Shown here piece by piece: positions 16,662-25,263 of a stretch of DNA of 64,000 nt (position 1 is the stretch's first letter; every line of letters starts with the position of its first letter). The position numbers and the translations under genes are program-made. Below the pieces are notes generated by a model. It had not been told where the DNA came from, made no database searches, and worked only from the letters and a program-made list of their open reading frames with translations. This stretch comes from Hymenobacter gummosus (GTDB lineage Bacteria; Bacteroidota; Bacteroidia; Cytophagales; Hymenobacteraceae), in NCBI RefSeq assembly GCF_003970915.1, contig NZ_RXOF01000011.1, positions 1 through 64,000 on the forward strand, given 5' to 3'.

Positions 16662-17111
16662 TCAGCACGGTTCCACCACGGCCATCGTCGCGGAGGCTTT
16701 GGCAATGACGAGGCCTTCGGCCGGGTTCTTCCCCCCAAACGCCCGCACCTCCGCCTCGCAGAAGTGCAGGCGGCGGCCGGCCTTGAGCACCCAGCCCGAG
16801 GCCACCAGCCGCTCCCCTTGCCCGGGGTGCAGGTAGCTGACTTTCAGCTCGGCGGTGACCAGGCCGTGGTCGTCGGGAATGAGCGTGGTGCCGGCAAAAC
16901 CGGCGGCCAGGTCGCAGAGCGTGGCCACGAGGCCGCCGTGGGCGAAGCCGCGCTGCTGCTGGTGCTGCTGGCCCAAATCGAGGGTGGCTTCCACGCGGCC
17001 GGGCTCGATGCGGGTGAGGTCGGCGCCGATGAGGTGCATGAAATGCTGGCGCTGCAGCTTGCGGCGGATGCGGGCGGTGAGGTCGGCAGGGGTTTCGAGT
17101 ACTTCGGACAT
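16662..17111 (-). CDS. PaaI-type hotdog thioesterase
   Basis: 149 residues from the ATG at 17111; seven codons further upstream are open but the -7 box falls inside them, so I choose this start. Hotdog-fold signatures: FMHLIGADLTRIEPGRVEA, the active-site region QQRGFAHGGLVATLCDLAAG (HGG plus downstream Asp), and GLVTAELKVSYLHPG. The family hydrolyses acyl-CoA thioesters such as phenylacetyl-CoA intermediates; no paa gene is nearby, so the substrate is open. Confidence 0.88.
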   Translation of the reverse strand: MSEVLETPADLTARIRRKLQRQHFMHLIGADLTRIEPGRVEATLDLGQQHQQQRGFAHGGLVATLCDLAAGFAGTTLIPDDHGLVTAELKVSYLHPGQGERLVASGWVLKAGRRLHFCEAEVRAFGGKNPAEGLVIAKASATMAVVEPC

Positions 17112-17116
17112 TAGGG

Positions 17117-17124
17117 CAAAGGTA
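17117..17124 (-). promoter_or_regulatory. -7 promoter box for the thioesterase gene
   Basis: TACCTTTG on the minus strand, exact consensus, with five bases between it and the ATG at 17111. Predicts a leaderless transcript. Confidence 0.6.
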
Positions 17125-17216
17125 GCCCGCAACCGGCGCTGGTCAGGCTGGTTCGGTGGGGAGCTACTGCTGGGGATTAGTCGCAGTTAAGAGGGATTTT
17201 CGATTGGTCAAAGGGT

Positions 17217-17279
17217 ATTGCGGTTCCCGCGAATGCGGTTTTGCCACCGGCGAATAGTGTTGCGGCTCACGCGAATGGC
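17217..17279. repeat. Imperfect 18-bp direct repeat
   Basis: TTGCGGTTCCCGCGAATG (17217-17234) recurs as TTGCGGCTCACGCGAATG (17262-17279), 16 of 18 identical, 45 bases apart, with a third partial copy of GGCGAATAG between. It lies between divergent genes; role unknown. Confidence 0.5.
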
Positions 17280-17378
17280 GTTTACCGTGCCGCAGCTCCG
17301 GTGGCTTGCGTAGCTTAGGGCACCCTGCGCCGTCCACCTCGGCGCCACCAACGACCTACGCCTGCAATCCGCGGTCCT

Positions 17379-17996
17379 ATGAACCCCTCCGACTACTTTC
17401 TCTCCGCCGCCCTGGGGCTGGCCCTGGCGGCCTGCAGCGGCTTTCGGGTATTTGTGCCCCTGCTGGCGGCCAGCATTGCCTACCGCACCGGCTACCTGGC
17501 CCCCTCGCCGGGCTTTGCCTGGCTGAGCAGCTGGCCCGCGCTGGCGGTGCTGGGCACGGCCACGGTGGTAGAAATGGTGGGCTACTACGTGCCGGTGGTC
17601 GACAACTTCCTCGATACGCTCACCACCCCGGCGGCCTTCATTGCCGGCACGCTGCTGATGACCTCTTCGCTGCCCGAGCTAAGCCCGGTACTGCGCTGGG
17701 GCCTGGGCGTGCTGGTGGGCGGGGGCGCGGCGGGCGTGGTGCAGTCGGGCACGGCGCTGCTGCGGGCGGGCAGCACGGCCACCACGGGCGGGCTGGGCAA
17801 TCCGCTCTTCGCCACCCTCGAGAACATACTGGCCGTGGTAGGCGCCGCGTTAGGGGTGCTGCTGCCGCTGATTATGGCCGGGCTAATGGTACTGGTTATT
17901 GTATTGGTACTGAGCCGGATTCGGCGCTGGCGGGCCGGCCGCCGGCAGCGCGCAGATGGGCCGTCAGCCAACCTCGACGGCCCAAATTCGGTTTAG
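17379..17996 (+). CDS. DUF4126 membrane protein
   Basis: 205 residues, five or six hydrophobic helices. N-terminal LALAACSGFRVFVPLLAASI and the central VEMVGYYVPVVDNFLDTLTT with PAAFIAGTLL are the DUF4126 pattern; a Gly/Ala-rich stretch (VLVGGGAAGVVQSGTALLRA) with AGSTATTGGLGNP follows. Inner-membrane family of unknown function. The C-terminal ~20 residues are Arg rich and polar. The Nudix gene starts 40 bases downstream on the same strand. Confidence 0.82.
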   Translation: MNPSDYFLSAALGLALAACSGFRVFVPLLAASIAYRTGYLAPSPGFAWLSSWPALAVLGTATVVEMVGYYVPVVDNFLDTLTTPAAFIAGTLLMTSSLPELSPVLRWGLGVLVGGGAAGVVQSGTALLRAGSTATTGGLGNPLFATLENILAVVGAALGVLLPLIMAGLMVLVIVLVLSRIRRWRAGRRQRADGPSANLDGPNSV

Positions 17997-18036
17997 GCCT
18001 ACACTTGCCCTTCACTCTGCCCCTGATTCCGCCCCT

Positions 18037-18543
18037 ATGACCACACCTGTTTCCTCACCGCCCGATTCGTTGCTGGATGCCTACGCCGACCGTGCCCGGG
18101 TGCGCGTCTGCGGGCTCTTGGTACACGAAGGCGCCCTGCTGCTCACCGCCCACCGCGGCCTGCTACCCGCCGGGCAGCCGTACTGGTCGCCGCCCGGCGG
18201 GGGCTGGCACTTCGGCGAGACGCTGCGCGAGGGCGTGGCCCGGGAGTTTCGGGAGGAAACGGGGCTGGAGGTATCGGTGGGCCGCTTTCTGCACCTGCAC
18301 GAGTACCACGGCGAGCGGCTGCAGGCTCTGGAAATCTTCTTTGAAGTCACCGCCACCGACCCCGTGGCCCTACCCCGCCTCGGCCACGACCCCGAGCACG
18401 CCCCCGACCAGCAGCTGCTTACCGAAGTGGCCTGGCGCCGCCCCGGGGAGCTGGTGCGCCTGCCGCCCCAGCAGGTGCACCCCATCCTGCGCGACCTGAT
18501 CAGCGCCGACGACGCCTACATTCCGCAGCTGCGCCTGCGCTGA
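18037..18543 (+). CDS. Nudix hydrolase
   Basis: 168 residues from the ATG at 18037; the frame is open upstream into the DUF4126 gene but that part has no Nudix similarity. The full Nudix box is present: GWHFGETLREGVAREFREET followed by GL, fitting Gx5Ex7REUxEExGU, so magnesium-dependent cleavage of a nucleoside-diphosphate-linked substrate is expected. It begins with VRVCGLLVHEGALLLTAHR. The substrate is not predictable. A second, quite different Nudix protein is encoded at 20825-21526. Confidence 0.9.
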   Translation: MTTPVSSPPDSLLDAYADRARVRVCGLLVHEGALLLTAHRGLLPAGQPYWSPPGGGWHFGETLREGVAREFREETGLEVSVGRFLHLHEYHGERLQALEIFFEVTATDPVALPRLGHDPEHAPDQQLLTEVAWRRPGELVRLPPQQVHPILRDLISADDAYIPQLRLR

Positions 18544-18676
18544 GCCCTCCGGCCCTGTGCCTTTGCGCAGTCGGTTTCCATCGGTCCTCCGACGGCTTTA
18601 CTGGGGTGCCCAGGCCGCTGCATTGCCCCGGCCTGCGTACCTTTAGGCTTCCCATCTGCCCCCAGCCGAGCCGCCC

Positions 18677-19570
18677 GTGTCCGCCTTCCTTGCCCCCGCC
18701 GATTCCGCTCTTGCCCTGCCGACGGCCCTGCACCGCCTGCGCGACGAAACCCTCGACGTGGGCAACCTGGCCGGCTACAACCTGTACCTGAGCGCCGGAG
18801 CACACGGCCTGCGCCTGGGCGTGGCCGACGTGCGCCGCAACAAGTTCGTGGCCCTGGAAGACTACGCCGCCGCGCCCGCCACCTCCCTGGCCGGGCAGGT
18901 GCAGGCCCTCAGCGCCCAGCACGACTTATTGGGCCAGCCCGGCTGGAACCGCGTGCGCCTGGCCGTGCAGAACCGCCACTTCACCCTGCTGCCCGCTCCC
19001 CTGTTCCGCGACGGCGACGAGGCCTCCTACCTGCGCCTGCACCACGCCGTGGACGCCCAGCACGAGGTGGTGCGCCGCTACCGCCACCCCGGCCAGGAAG
19101 TGGTCAGCATTTTCGCCGCCGAGAAGACGCTGGCCGAGTGGTTTGAGCGCACCTACCCCCAGCAGAAACTACTGCACCAGACCAGTGCCCTGCTCGAAGG
19201 CGTGGTGCACCAGAGCGAGCGGCAGGGCCCGCCCCGGCTGTTTCTGAGCGTAGGGCCGCAGGAAGTCACCATCGTGGTGGTGCGCGACAAGCGGCCGGAG
19301 TTCTGCAACGTCTTCGCCTTCAGCACCGCCGAGGATTTCATCTACTACGTCATCCTGGTGATGCAGGAGCTGAGCCTCAACCCCGACGACGACCCGGTGG
19401 TAGTGTACGGCGACCTGCTGCACGACTCCGAGCTGTTCTCCGTGCTGCGCAAGTACATCCGCCACGTGCGCTTCGGCAACCGTCCCTACGACGTGGGCTA
19501 CAGCTACCGCCTCAACGACGTATTCGAGTACCGCTACTTCGAGCTGTACAGCCTTCATTTGTGTGAGTGA
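18677..19570 (+). CDS. DUF3822 family protein
   Basis: 297 residues from a GTG at 18677. The sequence fits the Bacteroidota family DUF3822: YNLYLSAGAHGLRLGVADV, VRLAVQNRHFTLLPAPLF, then AEKTLAEWFERTYPQQKLLH and QEVTIVVVRDKRPEFCNVFA, ending SYRLNDVFEYRYFELYSLHL. The fold is ASKHA (actin-like ATPase)-like in related proteins; the role is unknown. In Bacteroidota this gene commonly precedes coaD, as here, which suggests shared expression but not a shown link. An imperfect -7 box (TACCTTTA) is about 35 bases upstream. Confidence 0.82.
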   Translation: MSAFLAPADSALALPTALHRLRDETLDVGNLAGYNLYLSAGAHGLRLGVADVRRNKFVALEDYAAAPATSLAGQVQALSAQHDLLGQPGWNRVRLAVQNRHFTLLPAPLFRDGDEASYLRLHHAVDAQHEVVRRYRHPGQEVVSIFAAEKTLAEWFERTYPQQKLLHQTSALLEGVVHQSERQGPPRLFLSVGPQEVTIVVVRDKRPEFCNVFAFSTAEDFIYYVILVMQELSLNPDDDPVVVYGDLLHDSELFSVLRKYIRHVRFGNRPYDVGYSYRLNDVFEYRYFELYSLHLCE

Positions 19571-19586
19571 ATGGTCAAATGGCTCG

Positions 19587-19646
19587 ATGGCTAAATGGCC
19601 GGTCGTTCTGAGTTGCACACGTCAGAACGACCAGCCATTTAGCCAT
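19587..19646. repeat. Inverted repeat of the ATGGC/GGTCGTTCTG family, copy 1
   Basis: ATGGCTAAATGGCCGGTC... (19587-19611) pairs with 19622-19646 over 25 bases with one mismatch and a 10-base loop. A related element is at 63626-63760. It sits between DUF3822 and coaD. Confidence 0.85.
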
Positions 19647-19668
19647 GCAACAGTTTAACAATTAAAGC

Positions 19669-20118
19669 ATGCGCATTGCCCTCTTCCCCGGCTCCTTCGA
19701 CCCGTTCACCAACGGCCACCTCGACGTGGTGCGGCGCGGGGCGGGCTTATTTGACCACATCATCATTGCCATCGGCAACAACAGCTCGAAGCAGCGCTAC
19801 CTGCCGGTGGAGCAGATGCAGGCCACCATCGAGGAGGTGTTTCGCGACGAGCCGCGCGTGTCGGTGCGGGCCTATAAGGGCCTCACGGCCGATTTTGCCC
19901 GCGAAACCGGGGCGCGGTATCTGCTGCGCGGCCTGCGCAACACCACCGACTTCGAGTACGAAAACACCATTGCCCAGGCCAACCGCCACGTCAACCCCGA
20001 GCTGGAAACGGTATTCCTGATTACCTCCCCGGCGCTGGCTGCCATCAGCAGCACCATCATCCGCGAAATTCACCGCTTCGGCGGCAATGTGGATGATTTC
20101 GTGCCGTTTAAGATGTGA
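19669..20118 (+). CDS. coaD: Phosphopantetheine adenylyltransferase
   Basis: 149 residues, normal for CoaD, which transfers AMP from ATP to 4'-phosphopantetheine in coenzyme A synthesis. The nucleotidyltransferase motif is PGSFDPFTNGHLDVVRR (T/HxGH form NGHLD), followed by IIIAIGNNSSKQRYLP and the second signature RGLRNTTDFEYENTIAQANR; ITSPALAAISSTIIREI is the ISSTxIR-type end. All are intact. The ATG is 22 bases after an inverted repeat. Confidence 0.96.
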   Translation: MRIALFPGSFDPFTNGHLDVVRRGAGLFDHIIIAIGNNSSKQRYLPVEQMQATIEEVFRDEPRVSVRAYKGLTADFARETGARYLLRGLRNTTDFEYENTIAQANRHVNPELETVFLITSPALAAISSTIIREIHRFGGNVDDFVPFKM

Positions 20119-20120
20119 CA

Positions 20121-20294
20121 GGTGACAGGTAACACGTGACCGGTTTCCGTGCTGACGCCTGCTTTACTGGTGTTACGAAAAAGGCCGGCTGCTCTGCGGA
20201 GCGGCCGGCCTTATGTTTTGATTGGTGTCTCGGTGGCAACGGCGTGCGGCGCATCACTCCGCTACCCCGAACCTGTCACGTGTTACCTGTCACC
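20121..20294. repeat. 20-bp perfect inverted repeat enclosing a terminator-like hairpin
   Basis: GGTGACAGGTAACACGTGAC (20121-20140) is exactly complementary to 20275-20294. Inside, about 20178-20213, AAGGCCGGCTGCTC pairs with GAGCGGCCGGCCTT and is followed by TTATGTTTTG, a likely terminator for coaD and, in the other direction, for the lipoprotein gene. Confidence 0.75.
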
Positions 20295-20305
20295 TTATGG
20301 CCCGT

Positions 20306-20785
20306 TCACCGCTTCACCACCCGCACGCCGATGATTTTGGAGGGCGCCGCAGGATCGGCGACGGGCAGCACCAGGTAGTCTTCGTCGACGAGCTGCAGGC
20401 CGGCGCGGCGCGTCAGCTCCTCTTCGTTGTCGCCCAGCAGCACGAAGTCGCGCACTTCGCGGGTGCGGGCGTTGAACGTCACGATGATGGTGGTGCCGTC
20501 CTTTTCAAAGGTATTGATCCACCCCTCGCCCTTGGTAGCACGCAATTGCTGCGCCGTGGGCTCCAGGCCAACGGCCTGCGCGGCCGTTTCGCGGGGCGGG
20601 CCGAGCTGCCGCCGCACCTGGTCGATGCTGCGGCCGACCAGCGCGGGCGCGTTCAGGCGCCGGGCGCTGGCGCGCTCGGGCCGGGCCGTGCCGGGGGCGG
20701 CGCCCTCCAGCCCGCTGGTGTTGCGGGTGCAGGCCGCGCCGCCGCACAGCAGCGCCAGCAACAGCAGCAGGCCAACTCGGCTCAT
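20306..20785 (-). CDS. Putative lipoprotein with SmpA/BamE-like motif
   Basis: 159 residues from the ATG at 20785, chosen because it starts directly at a signal peptide (SRVGLLLLLALLCGGAAC) with a lipidation cysteine. A later LVGRSIDQVRRQLGPP segment resembles the short motif of SmpA/BamE-type domains; the similarity is too brief to assign a role. The rest (WINTFEKDGTTIIVTFNART, REVRDFVLLGDNEEELTRRA) is beta-rich. Unknown outer-membrane or periplasmic protein. It follows the Nudix gene by 39 bases and probably shares its mRNA. Confidence 0.6.
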   Translation of the reverse strand: MSRVGLLLLLALLCGGAACTRNTSGLEGAAPGTARPERASARRLNAPALVGRSIDQVRRQLGPPRETAAQAVGLEPTAQQLRATKGEGWINTFEKDGTTIIVTFNARTREVRDFVLLGDNEEELTRRAGLQLVDEDYLVLPVADPAAPSKIIGVRVVKR

Positions 20786-20824
20786 AGGCATACGGCTAGG
20801 CATAGGCGGCGCCAAAAAGAGCGG

Positions 20825-21526
20825 CTACTGTTTGCTGACCACGGGCTCGTTGGCCTTGCCCTGCACCTCGCTCAGGTAGTGGCGCACCACCAGCGCAATG
20901 GAGGCGTACGACTCTTCCAGCGCCTTGAGGGCCTCCTGGGGCTGCATCCAGCGCACTTCCTCGATGTACTCCTCGGCCTGAGGCTTCATCAGGGAGTCGT
21001 CGAGGCACTGCATGACGTACCAGTTGGTTTTCTTCAGGATTTTGTTGCCGTTGTAGGCGTAGGAGTGCCAGGTGCTGGGCAGCTTTTCGCCCAGGGCCAG
21101 CTGCACGTTGGTTTCCTCCTCCACTTCGCGCAGGGCGCCCTGTTCGGGGTCCTCGTCCTTCTTGAGCTTGCCCTTGGGCAAGTCCCACTTGCCGAGGCGG
21201 TAAATCATCAGAATCATGCCGTCTTTCACCACCAGGCCGCCGGCCGCTTTGGCAATTCGGAACTGGTCCTTGAGGTGCAGGATGAGGGCTTTCTTTTTCT
21301 TGGCCATCAGGGTCAGCGAGGTCAGCTTCTTGAGCTTTTTCACTTCCATCAGGCGCAGCATCCGGTCTATGAAGGCGGGCGTCACGTCGCGCACCAGCAC
21401 GTCGCCTACCAGGTCCTTGGAGATAAACTCCTCTTCAGGACCCAGAATCAGGTCGTAGCGGTGCTTGTAGACCTTGTCGGAGGTCTTCTTGATGATAATC
21501 GGGATGTCGTTGATGAAAACGTTCAT
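20825..21526 (-). CDS. Nudix hydrolase with N-terminal extension
   Basis: 233 residues. About 95 N-terminal residues (MNVFINDIPIIIKKTSDKVY...) precede a Nudix domain with box GKLKKDEDPEQGALREVEEE continuing TNV, preceded by LGKWDLPKGK. In Bacteroidota such proteins with a conserved N-terminal segment form their own subgroup of unknown substrate. The middle is Lys-rich (LMEVKKLKKLTSLTLMAKKK). The lipoprotein gene follows on the same strand. Confidence 0.87.
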   Translation of the reverse strand: MNVFINDIPIIIKKTSDKVYKHRYDLILGPEEEFISKDLVGDVLVRDVTPAFIDRMLRLMEVKKLKKLTSLTLMAKKKKALILHLKDQFRIAKAAGGLVVKDGMILMIYRLGKWDLPKGKLKKDEDPEQGALREVEEETNVQLALGEKLPSTWHSYAYNGNKILKKTNWYVMQCLDDSLMKPQAEEYIEEVRWMQPQEALKALEESYASIALVVRHYLSEVQGKANEPVVSKQ

Positions 21527-21770
21527 CGCGGCAAGTCAGATGGGGAATGGAAGCAGTTGAACGTCCGGCAAGCTGCAAAACACAGCATTAATTTCGGCAT
21601 CCGAAAGATAGGGACCAAGACGGCTCCGGCCGGACGAGCCGGGTGTGACGGCCAATCAGCCCGCATACGGCTGCGGCCGGGAAAGGTAACACCCCGCCGG
21701 AAATTAGCCCAACAATCCGCTCGGCCGCGCCGGGCCCCTTACCTTCGCCCCCGGCTTTAATCCTGCTTTC

Positions 21771-22265
21771 ATGCTTATCGGCCTGCTTTCCGACACCCAC
21801 AGCCACTACGACGAGCGTATCGGCCACCACCTGCGGGGCTGCGACGAAATCTGGCACGCCGGCGACGTGGGCGACGAGCGGGTGCTCGACGAGCTGCAGG
21901 CCCTGGCCCCGCTGCGGGCCGTGTCGGGCAACATCGACGACCGCACCGTGCGCCTGCGCTGCCCCGAGACGCTGGTCTTTGAAATTGAGGGGCTGAAGGT
22001 GCTCATGCACCACATCGGCGGCTACCCGGGGCGCTACGCCCCCGGGGCCCGGCCCCTGCTGCAGCGGGAGCGGCCGGGTTTGTTTGTGTGCGGCCACTCG
22101 CACATCCTGCGCGTGATGCCCGACCGGCAGCTGGGCCTGCTGCACCTGAACCCCGGCGCCGCCGGCCGCCACGGCTTCCACAAGGTGCGCACCCTGCTCC
22201 GCTTCCGCATCGAGGACGGGCGGGTGCAGGACTTGCAGGCCGTGGAGTTGGGGCCGCGGGTGTAG
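21771..22265 (+). CDS. YfcE/MJ0936 family phosphodiesterase
   Basis: 164 residues, a minimal calcineurin-like metallophosphoesterase. Metal-binding motifs in order: LLSDTHSHYD (DxH), WHAGDVGDE (GDxxD-like), VSGNIDD (GNxD), MHHIGGYPG and VCGHSHILR (GHxH-type), then LNPGAAGRHG. This family cleaves phosphodiesters with manganese or similar metals; the physiological substrate is unknown. A variant promoter box TACCTTCG lies about 25 bases upstream. Confidence 0.9.
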   Translation: MLIGLLSDTHSHYDERIGHHLRGCDEIWHAGDVGDERVLDELQALAPLRAVSGNIDDRTVRLRCPETLVFEIEGLKVLMHHIGGYPGRYAPGARPLLQRERPGLFVCGHSHILRVMPDRQLGLLHLNPGAAGRHGFHKVRTLLRFRIEDGRVQDLQAVELGPRV

Positions 22266-22287
22266 GGTTTTGGATGAGCGGCAAAGA

Positions 22288-22480
22288 AGAACGTCATCCT
22301 GAGCTTGCGAAGGACCTTACTCTCACCCCGCACCGCCGCTGATAACAACGTGCCGACGTTCTTTCGGCAGTACGATAAAAGCGCAGCCACCGCGGCCCGG
22401 ACGATTGGGCATTGGTGGCTGCGCTTTTCAGTTAGTGCAAGGTGCGAGGAAGGTCCTTCGCAAGCTCAGGATGACGTTCT
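22288..22480. repeat. ~190-bp palindromic element, copy 1
   Basis: Terminal arms AGAACGTCATCCTGAGCT... (22288-22318) and 22450-22480 are perfect 31-base complements. The interior has CCCCGCACC and a second palindrome (GCGCAGCCACC and GGTGGCTGCGC). The same layout recurs at 34921-35108. It fills most of the 332-base gap 22266-22597, together with the terminator at 22497. Confidence 0.88.
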
Positions 22481-22496
22481 AACTACATCCAACAAA

Positions 22497-22530
22497 AAAA
22501 GCGTCTTGCGTGGCCACGCAAGACGCTTTT
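22497..22530 (-). terminator. Terminator of the 52-residue gene
   Basis: AAAAGCGTCTTGCGTGG is followed directly by its exact complement, a 34-bp perfect palindrome. On the minus strand it is followed by a seven-base T-run. It lies 67 bases after the stop codon at 22598. Confidence 0.85.
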
Positions 22531-22597
22531 CAGGTATTTACCAGCCGACCGGCCGGGAAGTCACGCGGGCTTCCCGCAGGAAGCCGCGGCGGAAAAC

Positions 22598-22756
22598 TTA
22601 GGCAGCAGCCTCGTTTTTCTTGAAGCTGGCTTTCAGCTCTTCGATGTCCACGTTCTTCAGAACGGGGGTGCGGAGCAGGTCCTTAATTTCTTGCACCTTG
22701 TTGTTGGCGCGGGCAATGTTCTTGCGGTGCTTACGCTTAAGACGAGTAGCGGTCAT
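22598..22756 (-). CDS. 52-residue basic protein of unknown function
   Basis: ATG at 22756, stop TAA at 22598-22600. The product starts MTATRLKRKHRKNIARANNK and continues with a helical, acidic/basic stretch (VQEIKDLLRTPVLKNVD, IEELKASFKKNEAAA). The N-terminal third is very basic (RLKRKHRKN), which suggests binding to RNA, ribosome or DNA; this is inference. It has its own exact -7 box 39 bases upstream and a strong terminator, and codon use like its neighbours, so I regard it as a real gene despite its size. No family recognised. Confidence 0.72.
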   Translation of the reverse strand: MTATRLKRKHRKNIARANNKVQEIKDLLRTPVLKNVDIEELKASFKKNEAAA

Positions 22757-22795
22757 GACGCGGTCGGTTTGAGTCTATTCTGCAGAATGAGGGGG

Positions 22796-22803
22796 CAAAG
22801 GTA
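22796..22803 (-). promoter_or_regulatory. -7 promoter box for the 52-residue gene
   Basis: TACCTTTG on the minus strand, exact consensus, 39 bases before the ATG at 22756, giving a leader of about 33 bases. Confidence 0.55.
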
Positions 22804-22880
22804 AGCAAAAATCTGACAGCTTGGATCATGCCGGGTGCAGCAGATTCCGCGCGGCCCGTCCGGCGCAAGTTTAGGGCCGT

Positions 22881-22888
22881 TATTTTTG
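22881..22888 (+). promoter_or_regulatory. -7 promoter box for the threonine aldolase gene
   Basis: TATTTTTG, exact TAnnTTTG match, 72 bases before the ATG at 22961. Confidence 0.5.
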
Positions 22889-22960
22889 CCGACCGATGGG
22901 CCGCCGGTGCAGCCCCGGGCCCCGCCAGGCCCTCCTTTGGCCCCCTTTTCTGCCTGACTG

Positions 22961-23983
22961 ATGATTGACCTGCGCTCCGATACCGTTACCCGGCCCACCG
23001 CGGCCATGCTCGACGCCATGTTTCGCGCCCCCGTCGGCGACGACGTGTACGAGGAAGACCCCACCGTGCGGGAGCTGGAGCACGAGGCCGCCCGCCGCTT
23101 CGGGCTGGAAGCCGGCCTGTTCTGCCCCTCCGGCACCATGACCAACCAGATTGCCATCAAGGCGCACACCGAGCCGCTGTCGGAGGTGGTCTGCGAACAG
23201 ACTTCACACATCTACCTCTGGGAAGTCGGCGGCATTGCCTTCCACTCGGGCGCTTCGGTGGCCCTGCTGCCCGGCGACCGGGGCCGCCTGACGGCCGCGC
23301 AGGTAGCCGGGGCCATCCGCTCCGAAAATATTCACTATCCCACCACCAGCCTCATCAGCCTGGAAAACACCCACAACCGCGGCGGCGGCAGCTGCTACAG
23401 CTGGGAGGCCCTGACGGACATTGCCGAGCTGGCCAAGCGCCAGGGCATCCCGCTGCACCTCGACGGGGCCCGCATCTTCAACGCGCTGGTGGCCACCGGG
23501 CAGCAGAGCCAGGAGTACGGCCGGCTGTTCGATACGATTTCGGTGTGCCTGAGCAAGGGACTGGGTACGCCGGTGGGCTCGGTGCTGCTGGGCCCGGCGG
23601 CCTTTATCAAGAAGTGCAAGCGCATCCGCAAGGTGATGGGCGGGGGCTGGCGGCAGGCCGGCTACCTGGCCGCCGCGGGCCTCTACGCCCTCGAACACCA
23701 CGTGGCGCGCCTGGCCGACGACCACCGCCGCGCCCGGCAGCTGGCCGAGGCCCTGCAGGCCGCGCCCTACGTCGACTTCGTGCTGCCGGCCGAGACGAAC
23801 CTGGTCATTTTCCGCCTGCGCGACGGGCTGAGCGAGGACCAGTTCCTGCAGCACCTCGCGGCCAACGACATCAAAGCCTCCGCCTTCGGCCCGCAGATGG
23901 TGCGCTTTGTGACTCACCTCGACGTGGACGACGCGGCTATTGCGCAGGTGCTGAAGGCGCTGCAGTCGGTGCAAGCGGCGTAG
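22961..23983 (+). CDS. ltaE: Low-specificity L-threonine aldolase
   Basis: 340 residues, fold-type I PLP enzyme that splits L-threonine or allo-threonine to glycine and acetaldehyde in the cytoplasm. Signatures: MIDLRSDTVTRPTAAM at the start, GDDVYEEDPTVRELE, LFCPSGTMTNQIAIK, LENTHNRGGG, LHLDGARIFNA (the PLP aspartate) and VCLSKGLGTPVGSVL with the PLP-binding lysine. Length and all motifs are normal. The gene stands alone with its own -7 box; nhaA converges 27 bases downstream. Confidence 0.95.
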   Translation: MIDLRSDTVTRPTAAMLDAMFRAPVGDDVYEEDPTVRELEHEAARRFGLEAGLFCPSGTMTNQIAIKAHTEPLSEVVCEQTSHIYLWEVGGIAFHSGASVALLPGDRGRLTAAQVAGAIRSENIHYPTTSLISLENTHNRGGGSCYSWEALTDIAELAKRQGIPLHLDGARIFNALVATGQQSQEYGRLFDTISVCLSKGLGTPVGSVLLGPAAFIKKCKRIRKVMGGGWRQAGYLAAAGLYALEHHVARLADDHRRARQLAEALQAAPYVDFVLPAETNLVIFRLRDGLSEDQFLQHLAANDIKASAFGPQMVRFVTHLDVDDAAIAQVLKALQSVQAA

Positions 23984-24010
23984 CGCGAGGCGGTCGGCAC
24001 GGGCAACGCG

Positions 24011-25174
24011 CTACTCCTCCGCTTCGCCCTCTTCCGTCAGGTGGCCGGGGGCCAGAATCAGCGCGCCGATGATAGCCGAGGCAGCCGAGCCCAGCAGCAC
24101 GGCCAGCTTGGCCAGGTCGACGGTGGCCGCGTCGCGAAACGAGAGCGTGGCGAGGAAGATGGCCATGGTGAAGCCGATGCCGGCCGTGAAGCCCAGCCCG
24201 ACGAAGCGGCGCCAGTTGACGCCCGTGGGCAGCTGGCCCAAGCCCAGGCGCACCAGCAGGGCCGTGACGCCCACGATGCCCAGGGGCTTGCCCAGCAGCA
24301 GCCCCAGCCCCACGCCCAGGGCCAGGCCCGAGGTCAGCTGCGGCAGCACCGCGGCCGAGAGGGCAATGGCGGTGTTGCAGAGGGCGAACAAGGGCAGGAT
24401 ACAGTAGTTGACGGGCCGGTCGAGGGCGTGCTCCAGGTCTTCGAGGCGGTCGGCGGGCACGGTGAGGGCCAGCAGCACACCGGCAATGGTGGCGTGCACG
24501 CCCGACTCCAGCACGCAAAACCACAGGCCCAGGCCCAACACGAGGTAGGGCCAGAGCGGGCGCACGCGCAGGCGGTTCAGCCCGAGCAGCGCGGCAAAGA
24601 TGACGGCCGCCCCGAGCAGGTAGCCCAGGTGCAGCCCGCCGGAGTAAAAGGCCGCAATGATGAGCACGGCCAGCAAATCGTCGATGATGGCCAGGGCGGT
24701 GAGAAACACCCGCAGGGCGGGCGGCACCCGGTCGCCGAGCAGGGACAGGATGCCCAGGGAAAAGGCAATGTCGGTGGCGGTGGGAATGGCCCAGCCGCTG
24801 GCCGCGGGCGTGCCCCGGGTGCAGAGCAGGCAGATGGCGGCCGGCACCAGCACGCCGCCCGCGGCGGCCAGGGTGGGCAGCAGGGCCTGCCGGGGCTCGG
24901 CCAGTTCGCCGTAGAGCACCTCGCGGCGGATTTCCAGGCCCACCATGAAGAAGAACACCGCCATCAGTCCGTCGTTGACCCAGTGCATGACGGATTTGTC
25001 GAGCGGGCCGTAGCCGAGGTGCGTTTCCCAGAAGCTCAGGTAGTTCGGGCCGATACCCGAGTTGCTGAGCCCGAGCGAAACAGCCGTGGCCAGCAGCAGC
25101 AGCACGCCCGCCAGCTGGCCCCGCTCCGACAATTCGCGTATGGGACCGATGAGGCGACGAATGGGCATAGGCAA
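24011..25174 (-). CDS. nhaA: Na+/H+ antiporter NhaA
   Basis: 387 residues, about 12 membrane helices. NhaA exchanges one Na+ for two H+ in the inner membrane. Signatures: [50 protein letters not shown] (transport aspartates region), [20 protein letters not shown] (the double-Asp DD motif) and [18 protein letters not shown] near the end. All key residues are present and the length is typical. It is divergent from a CPA1-type antiporter at 25264, with 89 bases between the start codons, so the two may be regulated together. Confidence 0.96.
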   Translation of the reverse strand: MPMPIRRLIGPIRELSERGQLAGVLLLLATAVSLGLSNSGIGPNYLSFWETHLGYGPLDKSVMHWVNDGLMAVFFFMVGLEIRREVLYGELAEPRQALLPTLAAAGGVLVPAAICLLCTRGTPAASGWAIPTATDIAFSLGILSLLGDRVPPALRVFLTALAIIDDLLAVLIIAAFYSGGLHLGYLLGAAVIFAALLGLNRLRVRPLWPYLVLGLGLWFCVLESGVHATIAGVLLALTVPADRLEDLEHALDRPVNYCILPLFALCNTAIALSAAVLPQLTSGLALGVGLGLLLGKPLGIVGVTALLVRLGLGQLPTGVNWRRFVGLGFTAGIGFTMAIFLATLSFRDAATVDLAKLAVLLGSAASAIIGALILAPGHLTEEGEAEE

Positions 25175-25263
25175 CGGAGCGAAGTGAGGCCGGCCGCGGC
25201 CGCCAACGGGCTATTTCGGGGCAAAAGTGCCAAATTCCCGCCGCTTCCCCGCCGAAACTGCCC

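Noticed and set aside
22288-22480. Insertion sequence
   Set aside because: No transposase ORF fits in ~190 bp and no obvious target duplication was seen by eye; at most a non-autonomous element.
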